Source: Ga0077527 sp964433345
GTDB lineage: Bacteria; Pseudomonadota; Gammaproteobacteria; Burkholderiales; SG8-41
Length of the DNA stretch: 64,000 nt
Assembly: GCA_964433345.1 (NCBI GenBank)
Contig: CAYSQJ010000003.1
Coordinates: forward strand, 310,001 to 374,000
Direction of reading: 5' to 3'
Shown: in pieces, positions 8,380-17,553 of the stretch
How the letters are laid out: each line of letters opens with the position of its first letter
How positions within the stretch are numbered: the stretch's first letter is position 1
Notes under the pieces: model-generated
Database searches by the model: none
The model's input: only the letters and a program-made list of their open reading frames with translations
What the model was told of the DNA's origin: nothing
Program-made: the position numbers and the translations under genes

Positions 8380-8946
8380 CTATGATTTCGTCCCGAGCAA
8401 AACACCGATCATACGAACCGCAGCAGGCAGCGATGCAACACGGCTGTCAGGCTCGATTTGCAGGGGTTCTTTGTAGTGCCGATTAACGAAAATAGTATAG
8501 CAGCCAGCCCTCTGACCGGCAACGATGTCCCCCGGGCGATCACCTACCATGAAGCTGTTCCGGAGGTCTATTCCCCACTCCTCAGCAGCCGTCATCAGCA
8601 TGCCAGGTTCGGGCTTACGACAACGGCATCCGGCATCCTGACGGTGCGGGCAAACCCTGATGTCATCAATCGGCGACCGTTCGCGCAACCGTCGATGCAT
8701 GGCCTCGACGACACTCCTATCGACCAGGCCGTTGCCGATATCCGGTTGGTTGGTGACCACGATGACCCATAGTCCCATGGACTTCAGGTCGCGGATCGCC
8801 TGGACCGCGCCAGGCAGCAGGCGGAAATCCTCGACCCGCCGCGGCGCAAAGGGCTTGCCGTTCACGACCGCGCTGCGGTTGATGACGCCATCGCGGTCAA
8901 GAAAGGCCGCTCGGCGCAAGTAACCCGACGGAGGCGAACCGGTCAA
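8380..8946 (-). CDS. HAD-IIIA phosphatase, heptose 1,7-bisphosphate 7-phosphatase (GmhB)-like
   Basis: A 188-residue HAD phosphatase. FLDRDGVIN carries the nucleophile D17 and acid/base D19, VTNQPDIG (64-71) is motif II, and the GmhB zinc site is visible as C99, H101, C107 and C109 followed by RKPEPGML. GmhB removes the 7-phosphate from D-glycero-D-manno-heptose 1,7-bisphosphate before nucleotide activation. Together with the GmhA-like gene upstream and the kinase/nucleotidyltransferase fusion downstream this completes the enzyme types of a nucleotide-heptose pathway. Confidence 0.85.
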   Translation of the reverse strand: MTGSPPSGYLRRAAFLDRDGVINRSAVVNGKPFAPRRVEDFRLLPGAVQAIRDLKSMGLWVIVVTNQPDIGNGLVDRSVVEAMHRRLRERSPIDDIRVCPHRQDAGCRCRKPEPGMLMTAAEEWGIDLRNSFMVGDRPGDIVAGQRAGCYTIFVNRHYKEPLQIEPDSRVASLPAAVRMIGVLLGTKS

Positions 8947-8974
8947 TCTTCCGCCTTCGGCAGTCAGCCGCGGG

Positions 8975-9559
8975 TTACCACTTGGTGGCGTTCTGCTGCA
9001 GCACCGGATGCGAAACCAGGCAATGCCAGACCACAGCGTGGAAAGCTTCGGTGTGCGGCGTCACAAGTCCGGCATCGACAGTCGGAATGACTACTACGTG
9101 ATCGCCAACCTTCTTGGTGTAACCGCCATCGCGCCCGACCACGCCAAACACTTTTGCGCCGCGCTTCTTTGCCAGTTCCAGCGCACGCACGATATTGGGA
9201 CTTACATTGCGCTCAAGGTCACCGCCGCCAACGGAAAACACGAAAATGCCATCCTTCTCGGAAAGCCTGCTGGTAACCAGCCACGCCGCAAAAACGGTCT
9301 CCCAGCCTTCGTCATTAGTGCGCGCCGTCAATTCCGACACGTTGTCGGTGGGCGCATAAGATTCTATGCCGCAAAGCTTGCGAAAATCATTGACTGCATG
9401 GCCACAGTTGCCGGCGCTGCCGCCCGCACCGATGAAAAACAAACGTCCACCGGACTCCCGTAACCCGGCCAAGGCTTCAGCCATGGCATCAATGTCTTCA
9501 GGATCCAATGATCCGGCAATTGATGAGGCTTGATTCAGGTATTTTTGTGCGTGTGACAT
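8975..9559 (-). CDS. SIS-domain phosphosugar isomerase, GmhA (sedoheptulose-7-phosphate isomerase)-like
   Basis: A 194-residue single SIS-domain protein. The phosphate loop GAGGSAGN lies at residues 44-51 and the C-terminal active-site helix TEAFHAVVWH keeps E171, H174 and H179 in the places where GmhA has its catalytic Glu/His and metal ligands. GmhA isomerises sedoheptulose 7-phosphate to heptose 7-phosphate. It is the first gene of the minus-strand operon. The core differs from canonical GmhA (NCGHAVNDFRK instead of the usual GGSAADAQH run), so the substrate may be a related ketose phosphate. Confidence 0.8.
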   Translation of the reverse strand: MSHAQKYLNQASSIAGSLDPEDIDAMAEALAGLRESGGRLFFIGAGGSAGNCGHAVNDFRKLCGIESYAPTDNVSELTARTNDEGWETVFAAWLVTSRLSEKDGIFVFSVGGGDLERNVSPNIVRALELAKKRGAKVFGVVGRDGGYTKKVGDHVVVIPTVDAGLVTPHTEAFHAVVWHCLVSHPVLQQNATKW

Positions 9560-9623
9560 CTCTTGAAACCGAAGGATTATTATCTGGCGATGGTCGCAAA
9601 GGTATGCAAAAATAGCAAGTTAA

Positions 9624-9653
9624 ATTATATGCTTACGCGTGCCAAGATCAGCA
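9624..9653 (-). promoter_or_regulatory. Candidate sigma70 promoter for the higher-sugar operon
   Basis: On the minus strand a perfect TATAAT hexamer occupies 9629-9624, about 65 bases before the isomerase ATG at 9559, within an A+T-rich divergent intergenic region. The matching -35 region is weak (a CTGATC-like hexamer 16 bases upstream). Inference from sequence only. Confidence 0.4.
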
Positions 9654-9814
9654 TTTCGGTTTTGTGAGCCTTCTTCGATTTAGAACGCTGATCGAAAAAT
9701 AAGGGGCGGTGTAGCTACGGCAAATCGATTTCATTCTCATCGCGCTTTCTTCCTTCTTTTAATATCCGGACTCGTCCGGTTACCGCAAATCCTAGTTTAT
9801 CGCCGAGCCCACGA

Positions 9815-10972
9815 ATGAGCCTGCCATCCAGTTTTAATTGCCAAGCCTGTGGCACAACCAATGCGATCGAGATCGATGGTTTCAAACATCTGCCGCGCGT
9901 GACCTCCGATAGCAAACCTTTTCGGGCGGGCGGGCGACTTTTTGTCTGCAATGAATGCGGTTTAGTTCAAAAATTTGCGGACGCGCGCTGGCTGGAAGAA
10001 ATCGGTGAAATCTATCGTGATTACGAGATGTACCACCAATCCGCAAGCAACGACCAGGCCGTGTTCGATCCGGCAAGCGGCCGGCCACGAGGACGCTGCG
10101 AAGTACTAGCACAGCGACTGCTTGAATCGGGCGCTATCCCCTGCAACGGCGCATTGCTCGATGTGGGTGCCGGCAGCGGTGCGATGCTGGGCGCCTTTTC
10201 AGCCGCATGCAAAGACTGGAAACTTTTCGGACTTGATCTAGACGACCGTAAGGAAAAATCGCTCCGCGCCATACCTCGCTTCGAGCAACTTTACACGGTT
10301 ACTGCCGAAAATCTGCCACGATCATTTGACTTGATCACCCTGATCCATTCTCTGGAACATTTCACAGACCCACTGCTCATGCTTCGCACGCTGCGGAAAA
10401 AAATTGCTCCGGGCGGTCAGTTATTCATTGAAGTCAATAATGCAGGGAAAACACCGTTCGACCTCGTGGTCGCCGATCACCTGTCCCACTTCACGCCACC
10501 CTCCCTTGCACACATGATGCAAAGAGCGGATTTTCTGGTGATCAGCACCCAAACGGAATGGGTCAACAAAGAAATCTCGCTGCTCGCCACACCCAGTCAA
10601 CACCAGCAAGAAATGTCGCGAGACGAACCACGACTGGCCGTCGCACGGACAAAAAATGACGTTGAATGGCTCAACCAGCTGCTTCAGCACGCACGCGACT
10701 CCGTCAGCGCAACTTTCGGCATTTTTGGCACATCCGTAGCAGCAACTTGGCTCGCTAGCGGCTTGGGGGATGCAGTAGAATTTTTTGTCGATGAAGACCC
10801 GGCAAGAGTAGGGCGGACCCACATGGGCAAACCCATTCTGAAGCCGCACGAAATACCGGCCAACGCCACCGTATATCTGGCATTTCTGCCAGTGGTATCT
10901 GCAGCGATCACCAAACGCTTGTCCCGACTGCCGGTGACATTTGCCGCACCGCCCGCTTTTACCAAGCCATAA
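9815..10972 (+). CDS. Class I SAM methyltransferase with N-terminal zinc-binding domain
   Basis: A 385-residue protein. Two CxxC pairs (C9/C12 in CQACG and C47/C50 in CNECG) form an N-terminal zinc ribbon, followed by a SAM-binding domain (LLDVGAGSGAML, about 113-124) and a C-terminal Rossmann-like domain (GIFGTSVAATWLA, about 305). This three-part plan is that of the C-methyltransferase family of deoxysugar pathways (NovU/TylC3-like), though the HSLEHF motif is also shared with O-methyltransferases. First gene of the plus-strand block. Exact acceptor unknown. Confidence 0.75.
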   Translation: MSLPSSFNCQACGTTNAIEIDGFKHLPRVTSDSKPFRAGGRLFVCNECGLVQKFADARWLEEIGEIYRDYEMYHQSASNDQAVFDPASGRPRGRCEVLAQRLLESGAIPCNGALLDVGAGSGAMLGAFSAACKDWKLFGLDLDDRKEKSLRAIPRFEQLYTVTAENLPRSFDLITLIHSLEHFTDPLLMLRTLRKKIAPGGQLFIEVNNAGKTPFDLVVADHLSHFTPPSLAHMMQRADFLVISTQTEWVNKEISLLATPSQHQQEMSRDEPRLAVARTKNDVEWLNQLLQHARDSVSATFGIFGTSVAATWLASGLGDAVEFFVDEDPARVGRTHMGKPILKPHEIPANATVYLAFLPVVSAAITKRLSRLPVTFAAPPAFTKP

Positions 10973-10991
10973 ACGAAACCGGATCCGTCTG

Positions 10992-13664
10992 ATGCTGAAA
11001 CGCATTCTGAGAAAACTCAACTCCTTGCGTACGATGATTAACACGGATCATCTCAAGGTTCGCCGCATCTTCAATGCAACCAGAATTTTGCGTGCCGCCA
11101 AGTTGCTCAGCACGGACCCGCAGGCCGTGCTGTTCATCACCTCGCTGCTGCGTGCGCGAGAAATTAATCTGGCCAGGAGCTTGCGCAGCATCGGCTGGAA
11201 AGTTGTGCTCGTTTATATTGAAACGACTCCGTTCAAGCCCGATGGCCATTTCGACCAAATCATCCTGGCAAAAACCGAGAATGAAGCTCACATGTATGCC
11301 AAGCTACTGAGCCCCAAGATATGCCATGTCTTTTCCGGCGCAGTGGACGGCCTGTTATATCGCCTGTGCGCGGACAAACCGGGGCCTGTCATCGTCGACA
11401 TGAATGATATTTTCTGTGCGGCCCTTTTTGACTATTGCCATGAGCGCTTCGAGCCAACACGGGACTGCCTGGAGCGTGCGGATGGCCTGTGCGCGCGCGA
11501 CCTTCAGGCTAAAAGTGCTGAGAAACTGGATGGATACCGGCTGCCAAGAAATATCTTGTTCTTCCCCGAGTATTGCTCACGGAAAGAGTCACACTCCGAA
11601 AAAAACACCGTGAAAAGTTCTTCGGACGAAATAAGGGTGGTATCGGTAGGCACATTTTGCCTTGAAAGCCAGGGAATGTATGACAGTGGCTACTTGCGGA
11701 TTGCCGAAATGTTCACTGAACAGCGCATACACTTCCACATTTATCCGCACTGGTTCTACCGCCAAAGCAATGGATCTGTATTCAACAAGAACTTGCGCAA
11801 AGACTTCGTGGATTTTTTCCGGCTTCAGGAAAAAACCCCTTACCTGCACATCCATGATTGCCTTTCACTCGACGAATTGGCCCGTGAACTCCCGCAGTAT
11901 GATTTCGGAATTGTTGCCGGTGGCAGCCCTGCTTTAGGCCAGCAGTTAAATTTGCTGAAACCCGAATACATGCGCACCTGCTACTCCGGAAGAATCAGTG
12001 ATTATCTTGAAGCGCATCTACCGGTTCTCATCAATCCCGAGGTTGCCTTCGATTATTGGTTACTGAAAAGATATGGCGCGGTTGTTGACCTAAATGGCCT
12101 GTTGAAACCCGGCTTCCGAGAACAGTTAGCCGCCATCAAGAATGATCGAACACAAGCCGTAAACATGGCGTCCGCTGCGGAAAATCTGTCAATAAAAAAC
12201 AATATCCACAGGCTAGCGAATTTTTATACAAAAGTCGCGGAAGATACACGTGCCGACTGGATCCGGCTTGGTTATCCGTGGTCAGTTGTTAAGGGCATGC
12301 CCGTGGTCGGCAAAGTTTTTCGCCAACTCGATGCCGAGATTCAGCACGCCAATCGGCTTGTGTCTGCACAGCGTACCCTGGTTCTGCAACAACAGCAGCA
12401 AATTACCAACTTACAACAGCAACTGGATTTATTGCGATCCGACGTAAAGGCACAGTGGGCCGCGCAAGACAAAAAAACAGCAACGAATGACGAAGACCAG
12501 GTTCCGGCCGTAAGCGGACAACGCAAGCAACGAAACATGCTTGATGCCAAGCGCACCTTGCTGGTCGAGCGTGGCGCTCAGTGGGCCGACGAGCTTTATG
12601 GACTTCTCAATTGGCCTGAAATACGAGACCGGGCGGAGCAGACCACCGGCATGGCCGAATTGCTGGAAATGGTAAGGCTGTTCGGAACAGGCACCGGATC
12701 GCTCAGCCAACTCTCGTCATGCTGGCAGGTTCTCGGGTTCAAGAATTTCAACCAGCTATTGCGTGATGGCTACCGCAATTTCAAACGCACCATCGGTTGT
12801 AGCTATTTCAACTTCCTGGTGCAAGAAGGCGACCCGCAGATTAAAACACTTGAATCGCTGCTCGGACCCGCTGAAAGTGCGCTCTGCCGGCAGCAGGCTG
12901 AGCGCTTGCCCGATGATCCCACCTTCGAATGGCACGATCAGAAGAGCTACCGTTATTTTGTATTGCTTTTGTGGAAATACGCTAGAAAAATGGATGTGCG
13001 AGGCTATCTCAATCAAATCGAAGAGCCCGCAGAAGGCAATCCGTTAGTTGTATCCTTCAACCAGCAGCGTGCATCGCAAGATCTTGCAAACTCCCTGCTG
13101 GAATATTACGCCATGAGTGAGGGTATCGATTTCAGTAAATGCCATCGGGTGCTGGAAATAGGCGGCGGCTATGGACGCGATGCCTACGTCATCACGTCGC
13201 TGAACCCCGGCATCCAGTACACGCTGGTGGACATTCCTCCCGCGCTGTGGATCGCGCAGCGCTACATGATGTCGGTCTTTCCTGACCGGAAAATCTTCCG
13301 GGTCAGGGATTTCCAGAGTTATGACGAAGTACGCGATGAAATGAACGCTGCCGACATAGTTTGTCTTCTGCCCCACCAGCTCTCACTTTTACCCAACTCG
13401 CATTTTGACGTGAGCCTGAATATTTCGTCTTTCGGCGAAATGCAGATCGCGCAAGTTGACAACTACCTGAATCAACTTGAGCGGTTGACCAAGGGGCATT
13501 TCTACATGAAGCAATGGGGAGTCTCACAAAATGCATTCGACAATCTCTCGCTGACCGAACAGGACTATCACATCAGCCCGAGCTGGACGAAAATATACTC
13601 AAGGACCTGCCAAGTGCAGAACTCGTTCTTTGAGGCCCTGTACAAGACCGGGCGCACAGCTTGA
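10992..13664 (+). CDS. Glycosyltransferase-like / sugar O-methyltransferase fusion protein
   Basis: An 890-residue protein. Residues about 40-450 look like a GT-B glycosyltransferase-type region (VLFITSLLRAREINLARSL opening strand; KPEYMRTCYSGRISDYLEAHLPVLINPE late segment near 320-345). A short glutamine-rich coiled coil follows (about 460-485). The C-terminal third contains a SAM fold, VLEIGGGYGRD (about 718-728), typical of putative sugar O-methyltransferases in O-antigen loci. I set the start at 10992; the longer reading from 10941 overlaps the previous gene. Such fusions can add and methylate a residue, for example as a chain terminator. Assignment of the N-terminal part is tentative. 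Confidence 0.65.
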   Translation: MLKRILRKLNSLRTMINTDHLKVRRIFNATRILRAAKLLSTDPQAVLFITSLLRAREINLARSLRSIGWKVVLVYIETTPFKPDGHFDQIILAKTENEAHMYAKLLSPKICHVFSGAVDGLLYRLCADKPGPVIVDMNDIFCAALFDYCHERFEPTRDCLERADGLCARDLQAKSAEKLDGYRLPRNILFFPEYCSRKESHSEKNTVKSSSDEIRVVSVGTFCLESQGMYDSGYLRIAEMFTEQRIHFHIYPHWFYRQSNGSVFNKNLRKDFVDFFRLQEKTPYLHIHDCLSLDELARELPQYDFGIVAGGSPALGQQLNLLKPEYMRTCYSGRISDYLEAHLPVLINPEVAFDYWLLKRYGAVVDLNGLLKPGFREQLAAIKNDRTQAVNMASAAENLSIKNNIHRLANFYTKVAEDTRADWIRLGYPWSVVKGMPVVGKVFRQLDAEIQHANRLVSAQRTLVLQQQQQITNLQQQLDLLRSDVKAQWAAQDKKTATNDEDQVPAVSGQRKQRNMLDAKRTLLVERGAQWADELYGLLNWPEIRDRAEQTTGMAELLEMVRLFGTGTGSLSQLSSCWQVLGFKNFNQLLRDGYRNFKRTIGCSYFNFLVQEGDPQIKTLESLLGPAESALCRQQAERLPDDPTFEWHDQKSYRYFVLLLWKYARKMDVRGYLNQIEEPAEGNPLVVSFNQQRASQDLANSLLEYYAMSEGIDFSKCHRVLEIGGGYGRDAYVITSLNPGIQYTLVDIPPALWIAQRYMMSVFPDRKIFRVRDFQSYDEVRDEMNAADIVCLLPHQLSLLPNSHFDVSLNISSFGEMQIAQVDNYLNQLERLTKGHFYMKQWGVSQNAFDNLSLTEQDYHISPSWTKIYSRTCQVQNSFFEALYKTGRTA

Positions 13665-15193
13665 TGGGAGCAGCCTACGTAGCCATTTATGATTTCGAGC
13701 TGATGCCGTACGCCTTGGGCGACGTACTCACTTGGAATGTCCAGACCGCCATCCGCTGTGAAGAAACGGGTTACGACAAAGTTGACATTTACATCTGCAT
13801 GGACCGACAACACCCGGCCAGCATTTATCAGGCCGGTACGGTTACCTCGGAAAATTGTGGGTTGTTCTTCAACGAGCTATTCGGCGCGTTCAGCACCCAC
13901 CCTAGCCTCGGAAATCTGTTTTTCTTTCAGAACCGGGAAGAAATGCTGGCAAAGCTGCGCAGGGCCGTCAGCGAAGGCGCCAGTCCAGAGCCCCTCGTCG
14001 ACTATGAGCAGGCGGTGGCCGACCGCACGAACGAAGACGCGCTGATCAAGTACTTCACCAAATACATCTACTTCCACGAACAAATCAACGCCTTCCATGC
14101 GAAACACGGCAGGATCCCGCTATTGCGGGCAAGCATGGGCTGTGAACCCGACGTGATTGGGTTGATCAAAGCCAGGCTGGCGGACAAGAAAATTGTAGTG
14201 ATACACATGCGGCTGCGCCGTCTCGACGCCGGTTATGGCGGCAAGCACACCTATTCCCGAGATTCGGATTTTCTTGAGTGGTATGAATTCCTGCGCTCCG
14301 CTGAGGCCAAGCATCCGGATGTTCATTTCATCGCACTCGGGCGTCTACAGGAAAAACCCTTGGAGCTGCTACGACTGTCAAATGTATCGAGTCCGCGCCT
14401 GCTCGGACTGGGGTTGGGACATGAGCTTACCCTGATGCTTCACAGCGACCTGTTCATCGGCACCTCCAGTGGTTTTGCCGCAATGGCCAATTTTTCAAGA
14501 ATTCCATACTTCATAACAAAAATGAACACGGAATCCTGCAACGCCTACCGCATCAAATTTGGCGAGCAGCGACTGCCATTTGCCACCAACCGGCAAGAGC
14601 TCATCTACGAAACGGAAAACCGTGATTTGCTGATGAATTTGCTGGAAAAGGGCCTGGAGGGTGTAAAACCACGCACAAACTCCCCGTCCATTGGCTTGGA
14701 CCCAGCAATCGACGTTCAAAGTTGGGAAGGGGAACGCGCCCAATGGCTGTACCCTGACGCAACGACCGGGCGTTTCTTTATCGATGCACTCTACAATGAC
14801 AAGGAAACCGCGTTCCTGCTGTGGCCGCAAATTGAAAGGGCGCGGATTGCATGGAGCGACGGGTTAAAAGATGAGGCATGGACGATCCTGACGCGAATTG
14901 AATCGGGCTTTCCTCATGTCAGCAACCGCTACCCGGAATTTCTGCGTCTCAGGAAAATGGTCGCTCTGGACAGAAATGACCTGCAGGCCGCGATGGATTG
15001 CGAAGCCAGTCTCGCACTCCTGGCGGCGCAGCATGGAAGTAACGCAAAGGGCGGCAGGGGAATGACACGCTATCTTCACCGGCTCTATCCGCTGATGACG
15101 CAGCTAAAAAGGGTCTGGACCCGCAAGCACCGGATCCCGCACAAGCTGATGCAAATATTGAAACGCCAAGTTTCCGGGGGTGACGGATCATGA
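13664..15193 (+). CDS. Unrecognised protein in polysaccharide export block, possible glycosyltransferase
   Basis: A 509-residue protein starting in a TGATG junction with the fusion gene. I do not recognise it firmly. Visible pieces: IVVIHMRLRRLD near residue 173, reminiscent of the HxRR motif of fucosyltransferase-fold enzymes, and DLFIGTSSGFAAMANFSRIPYF near 265, resembling the sugar-nucleotide end of GT-B folds. The last ~50 residues are strongly basic and lack membrane segments. Four-base ATGA overlap with wzm places it in the same translational unit, so a role in chain assembly or capping before export is inferred. Confidence 0.55.
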   Translation: MGAAYVAIYDFELMPYALGDVLTWNVQTAIRCEETGYDKVDIYICMDRQHPASIYQAGTVTSENCGLFFNELFGAFSTHPSLGNLFFFQNREEMLAKLRRAVSEGASPEPLVDYEQAVADRTNEDALIKYFTKYIYFHEQINAFHAKHGRIPLLRASMGCEPDVIGLIKARLADKKIVVIHMRLRRLDAGYGGKHTYSRDSDFLEWYEFLRSAEAKHPDVHFIALGRLQEKPLELLRLSNVSSPRLLGLGLGHELTLMLHSDLFIGTSSGFAAMANFSRIPYFITKMNTESCNAYRIKFGEQRLPFATNRQELIYETENRDLLMNLLEKGLEGVKPRTNSPSIGLDPAIDVQSWEGERAQWLYPDATTGRFFIDALYNDKETAFLLWPQIERARIAWSDGLKDEAWTILTRIESGFPHVSNRYPEFLRLRKMVALDRNDLQAAMDCEASLALLAAQHGSNAKGGRGMTRYLHRLYPLMTQLKRVWTRKHRIPHKLMQILKRQVSGGDGS

Positions 15194-16047
15194 CACGCGT
15201 CGTCTACACCAGTGATCCGCGCATACCTTTTTCCCAGCTCATCAACCCTTTCCGGATTGCCCGCAACTTGCTCAAGCACCGGGAACTCATCGTCGCCTAT
15301 ACCAAGCGTGAGTACCAGGCAGTGCACCGCGGGACCTACCTGGGCTTGGCATGGTCAGTACTGTCCCCGTTGATCATGCTGGCGCTGTTCGCCTTTGTTT
15401 TTGGTCACATTTTCGGCGGCAAATTCAATCAGAACGCCCACGAAACCCCGGCGGAATTCGCACTGGCACTGTTCATTGGGCTTGGATTTTTCAACTGCTT
15501 TTCGCAAAGCATGGGTGCAGCATCCGGGCTTGTTCTAGGCAACGCCACCTACGTCAAAACACTCGCCTTTCCTTTGGAAATACTTTCAGTGTCATCAGTA
15601 ATTAGCTTGCTGACCAACCTCGCAATTACCCTGCTGATCTGCTTTATGGCCCACCTCGCGATGTACGGTTATCTCCGCGCAACAACCGTGTGGCTATTGG
15701 CGCATGTTGTCTGCATCACGCTGATAAGCTTGGGTATCTCGTGGTTTTTGTCGAGCCTTTCCGTTTTCATTCGCGACATTCCGACCATCGTGCCGCCAAT
15801 CAGCATGGTCCTGATGTTTCTCAGCGGGTGCTTCTTTCCACTAAGCGTGATGTCTCCACGCGTACGGGCCATTGTCGAGCTTAATCCACTCGCCGTCATC
15901 ATCGACCAGGCGCGCGCCTGCCTCATGTACGGGCAGAGCCCGGACATTGCCAAGCTAACTTATGTATTCATCTTTTCGATCGTCTTTTCGATCTGCGGAT
16001 ACGTTTTCTTCATGAAGGCCAAACCGGCTTTTGCTGACGTGATCTGA
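15190..16047 (+). CDS. wzm: ABC-2 type polysaccharide export permease (Wzm)
   Basis: A 285-residue inner-membrane permease with about six hydrophobic segments, a cytoplasmic N-terminal amphipathic stretch and the typical REYQAVHRGTYLGLAWSVLSP entry segment of ABC-2 O-antigen/teichoic acid exporters. With the ATPase encoded three bases downstream it would move a completed undecaprenyl-linked glycan to the periplasmic face. Start overlaps the previous stop by four bases. Confidence 0.9.
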   Translation: MTRVVYTSDPRIPFSQLINPFRIARNLLKHRELIVAYTKREYQAVHRGTYLGLAWSVLSPLIMLALFAFVFGHIFGGKFNQNAHETPAEFALALFIGLGFFNCFSQSMGAASGLVLGNATYVKTLAFPLEILSVSSVISLLTNLAITLLICFMAHLAMYGYLRATTVWLLAHVVCITLISLGISWFLSSLSVFIRDIPTIVPPISMVLMFLSGCFFPLSVMSPRVRAIVELNPLAVIIDQARACLMYGQSPDIAKLTYVFIFSIVFSICGYVFFMKAKPAFADVI

Positions 16048-16050
16048 TCC

Positions 16051-17553
16051 ATGGCACAGCCCGACACTACCGACACACCAGCAGCCTCTGACCCGGAATT
16101 CGCCGTCCGCGTCAACAACATCACCAAGACCTACGGCATATGGTCCTCCCCGAACGCCCGCTTGGCACATCCTTTACTGAATCTGGCGGCGCAAATCCTG
16201 CCGTTGTCACGGATCAGGAAGAGTGTCGAGCACCGTACCCGGCACATGTATCGCGATTTTCACGCGCTGCAGGACATTTCACTGGAAATCAAAAAAGGAG
16301 AAAGCTGGGGATTTATCGGCGTCAACGGCAGCGGTAAATCCACGCTGCTCAAGATCATTTCCGGTAACCTGCGGCCCTCAAGCGGCTCGGTCGAAGTCGA
16401 CGGCAAGGTCGCGATCCTGGATTACAGCGCGGGATTCAACGGCGAATTCACAGGGCGGGAAAACGTTTACCTCAAGGCATCGATACTCGGGCTTACCCGC
16501 AAGCAGATTGAAGAACGATTCGAGTCCATCGAAAAATTTGCTGAAATCGGTGAATTCATTGACCAGCCGGTCAAAACATATTCCAGCGGGATGTCTGCAC
16601 GGCTCGGATTTGCGATCATGGCGCATGTCGACGCCGATATAATGATCACCGATGAAGCATTGGCAGTAGGCGATGCTTTTTTTGTCCAGAAGTGTATGGG
16701 GTATATTCGATCGTTCTTGAAAAAAGGCACTTTTCTGTTTGTTTCACACTCGGCCAACGACGTCGTTGGCCTATGCCAGAAGGCGGTGTGGCTTAATCAC
16801 GGCCGCATTCAAGCCATCGGGACGGCCAAAGCAGTGACAGAAGCTTACTTGTCCTCTATCGCAATGAGGAATTCGCAAGAATTCCTTAAAAAAGCAGAAG
16901 CGCCTGTATCGCCAGTAAAATCGAAAACTCTGGAACCAACTAGTTCGTCAAACGGCGATCTGCGGTTGGCACAACCGCAACTTAGTAGGTTAAATCATTC
17001 CCATCCGCCCCGCGTCACCAAAGATCCAAGACTTGAGTATCTCAATCGCAGCCCCTGGCGAAACGACATCCAAATCCCGGAGTTTGCACCAGACTCCGAG
17101 GGCTTCGGCATAGGCGGCGCACGTATCGAAAATGTCGCTTTCGAGAATGAGCAGGGCGAAGTTTTGTCGTGGGTAATCGGCGCAGACGTAGTTCTTCTTA
17201 AGATCAATGTCCGAGCGGAGCAGGATCTAGACGCTCCCGTTGTAGGTTTCCAGATTAAGGACAGGCTGGGTCAAACATTATTTGCCGACAATACGTTTCT
17301 GGTATCCGTGGAAAATCCCTTCAAAATTAAAGGCGGGAGAGTATTTCAGGCAGAGTTTTGTTTTCAAATGCCTCTGTTGCCGCCAGGAGAATACGTAATT
17401 AGATGTGCAGTCGCTTCGGGCTCTGAAAAAAACCACGCGATGCTGCATTGCATCGATAACGCATTGGTGTTCCGATCAATTACTTCAGGTGCGCGCCACG
17501 GACTGGTGGGCATTCCCATGCAACATATCCAAATCAACCTATCCAATGAATAA
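16051..17553 (+). CDS. wzt: ABC transporter ATP-binding protein with C-terminal carbohydrate-binding domain (Wzt)
   Basis: A 500-residue ATPase. Walker A GVNGSGKST lies near residues 90-98, the signature is YSSGMSARLGF, Walker B is IMITDEAL and the switch His is in FVSHS. After a low-complexity linker (about 275-340) there is a roughly 150-residue beta-rich C-terminal domain (IENVAFENEQGE onward) matching the Wzt_C carbohydrate-binding module. In E. coli O8/O9a this module recognises the non-reducing-end modification of the finished chain. The presence of methyltransferase-fusion and sulfotransferase genes around it suggests a capped substrate. Confidence 0.9.
   Translation: MAQPDTTDTPAASDPEFAVRVNNITKTYGIWSSPNARLAHPLLNLAAQILPLSRIRKSVEHRTRHMYRDFHALQDISLEIKKGESWGFIGVNGSGKSTLLKIISGNLRPSSGSVEVDGKVAILDYSAGFNGEFTGRENVYLKASILGLTRKQIEERFESIEKFAEIGEFIDQPVKTYSSGMSARLGFAIMAHVDADIMITDEALAVGDAFFVQKCMGYIRSFLKKGTFLFVSHSANDVVGLCQKAVWLNHGRIQAIGTAKAVTEAYLSSIAMRNSQEFLKKAEAPVSPVKSKTLEPTSSSNGDLRLAQPQLSRLNHSHPPRVTKDPRLEYLNRSPWRNDIQIPEFAPDSEGFGIGGARIENVAFENEQGEVLSWVIGADVVLLKINVRAEQDLDAPVVGFQIKDRLGQTLFADNTFLVSVENPFKIKGGRVFQAEFCFQMPLLPPGEYVIRCAVASGSEKNHAMLHCIDNALVFRSITSGARHGLVGIPMQHIQINLSNE

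Noticed and set aside
9704..9716. GGCGGTGTAGCT, resembling the ops/JUMPstart element GGCGGTAG
   Set aside because: Two extra bases interrupt the consensus and no RfaH-type context is visible; likely chance.
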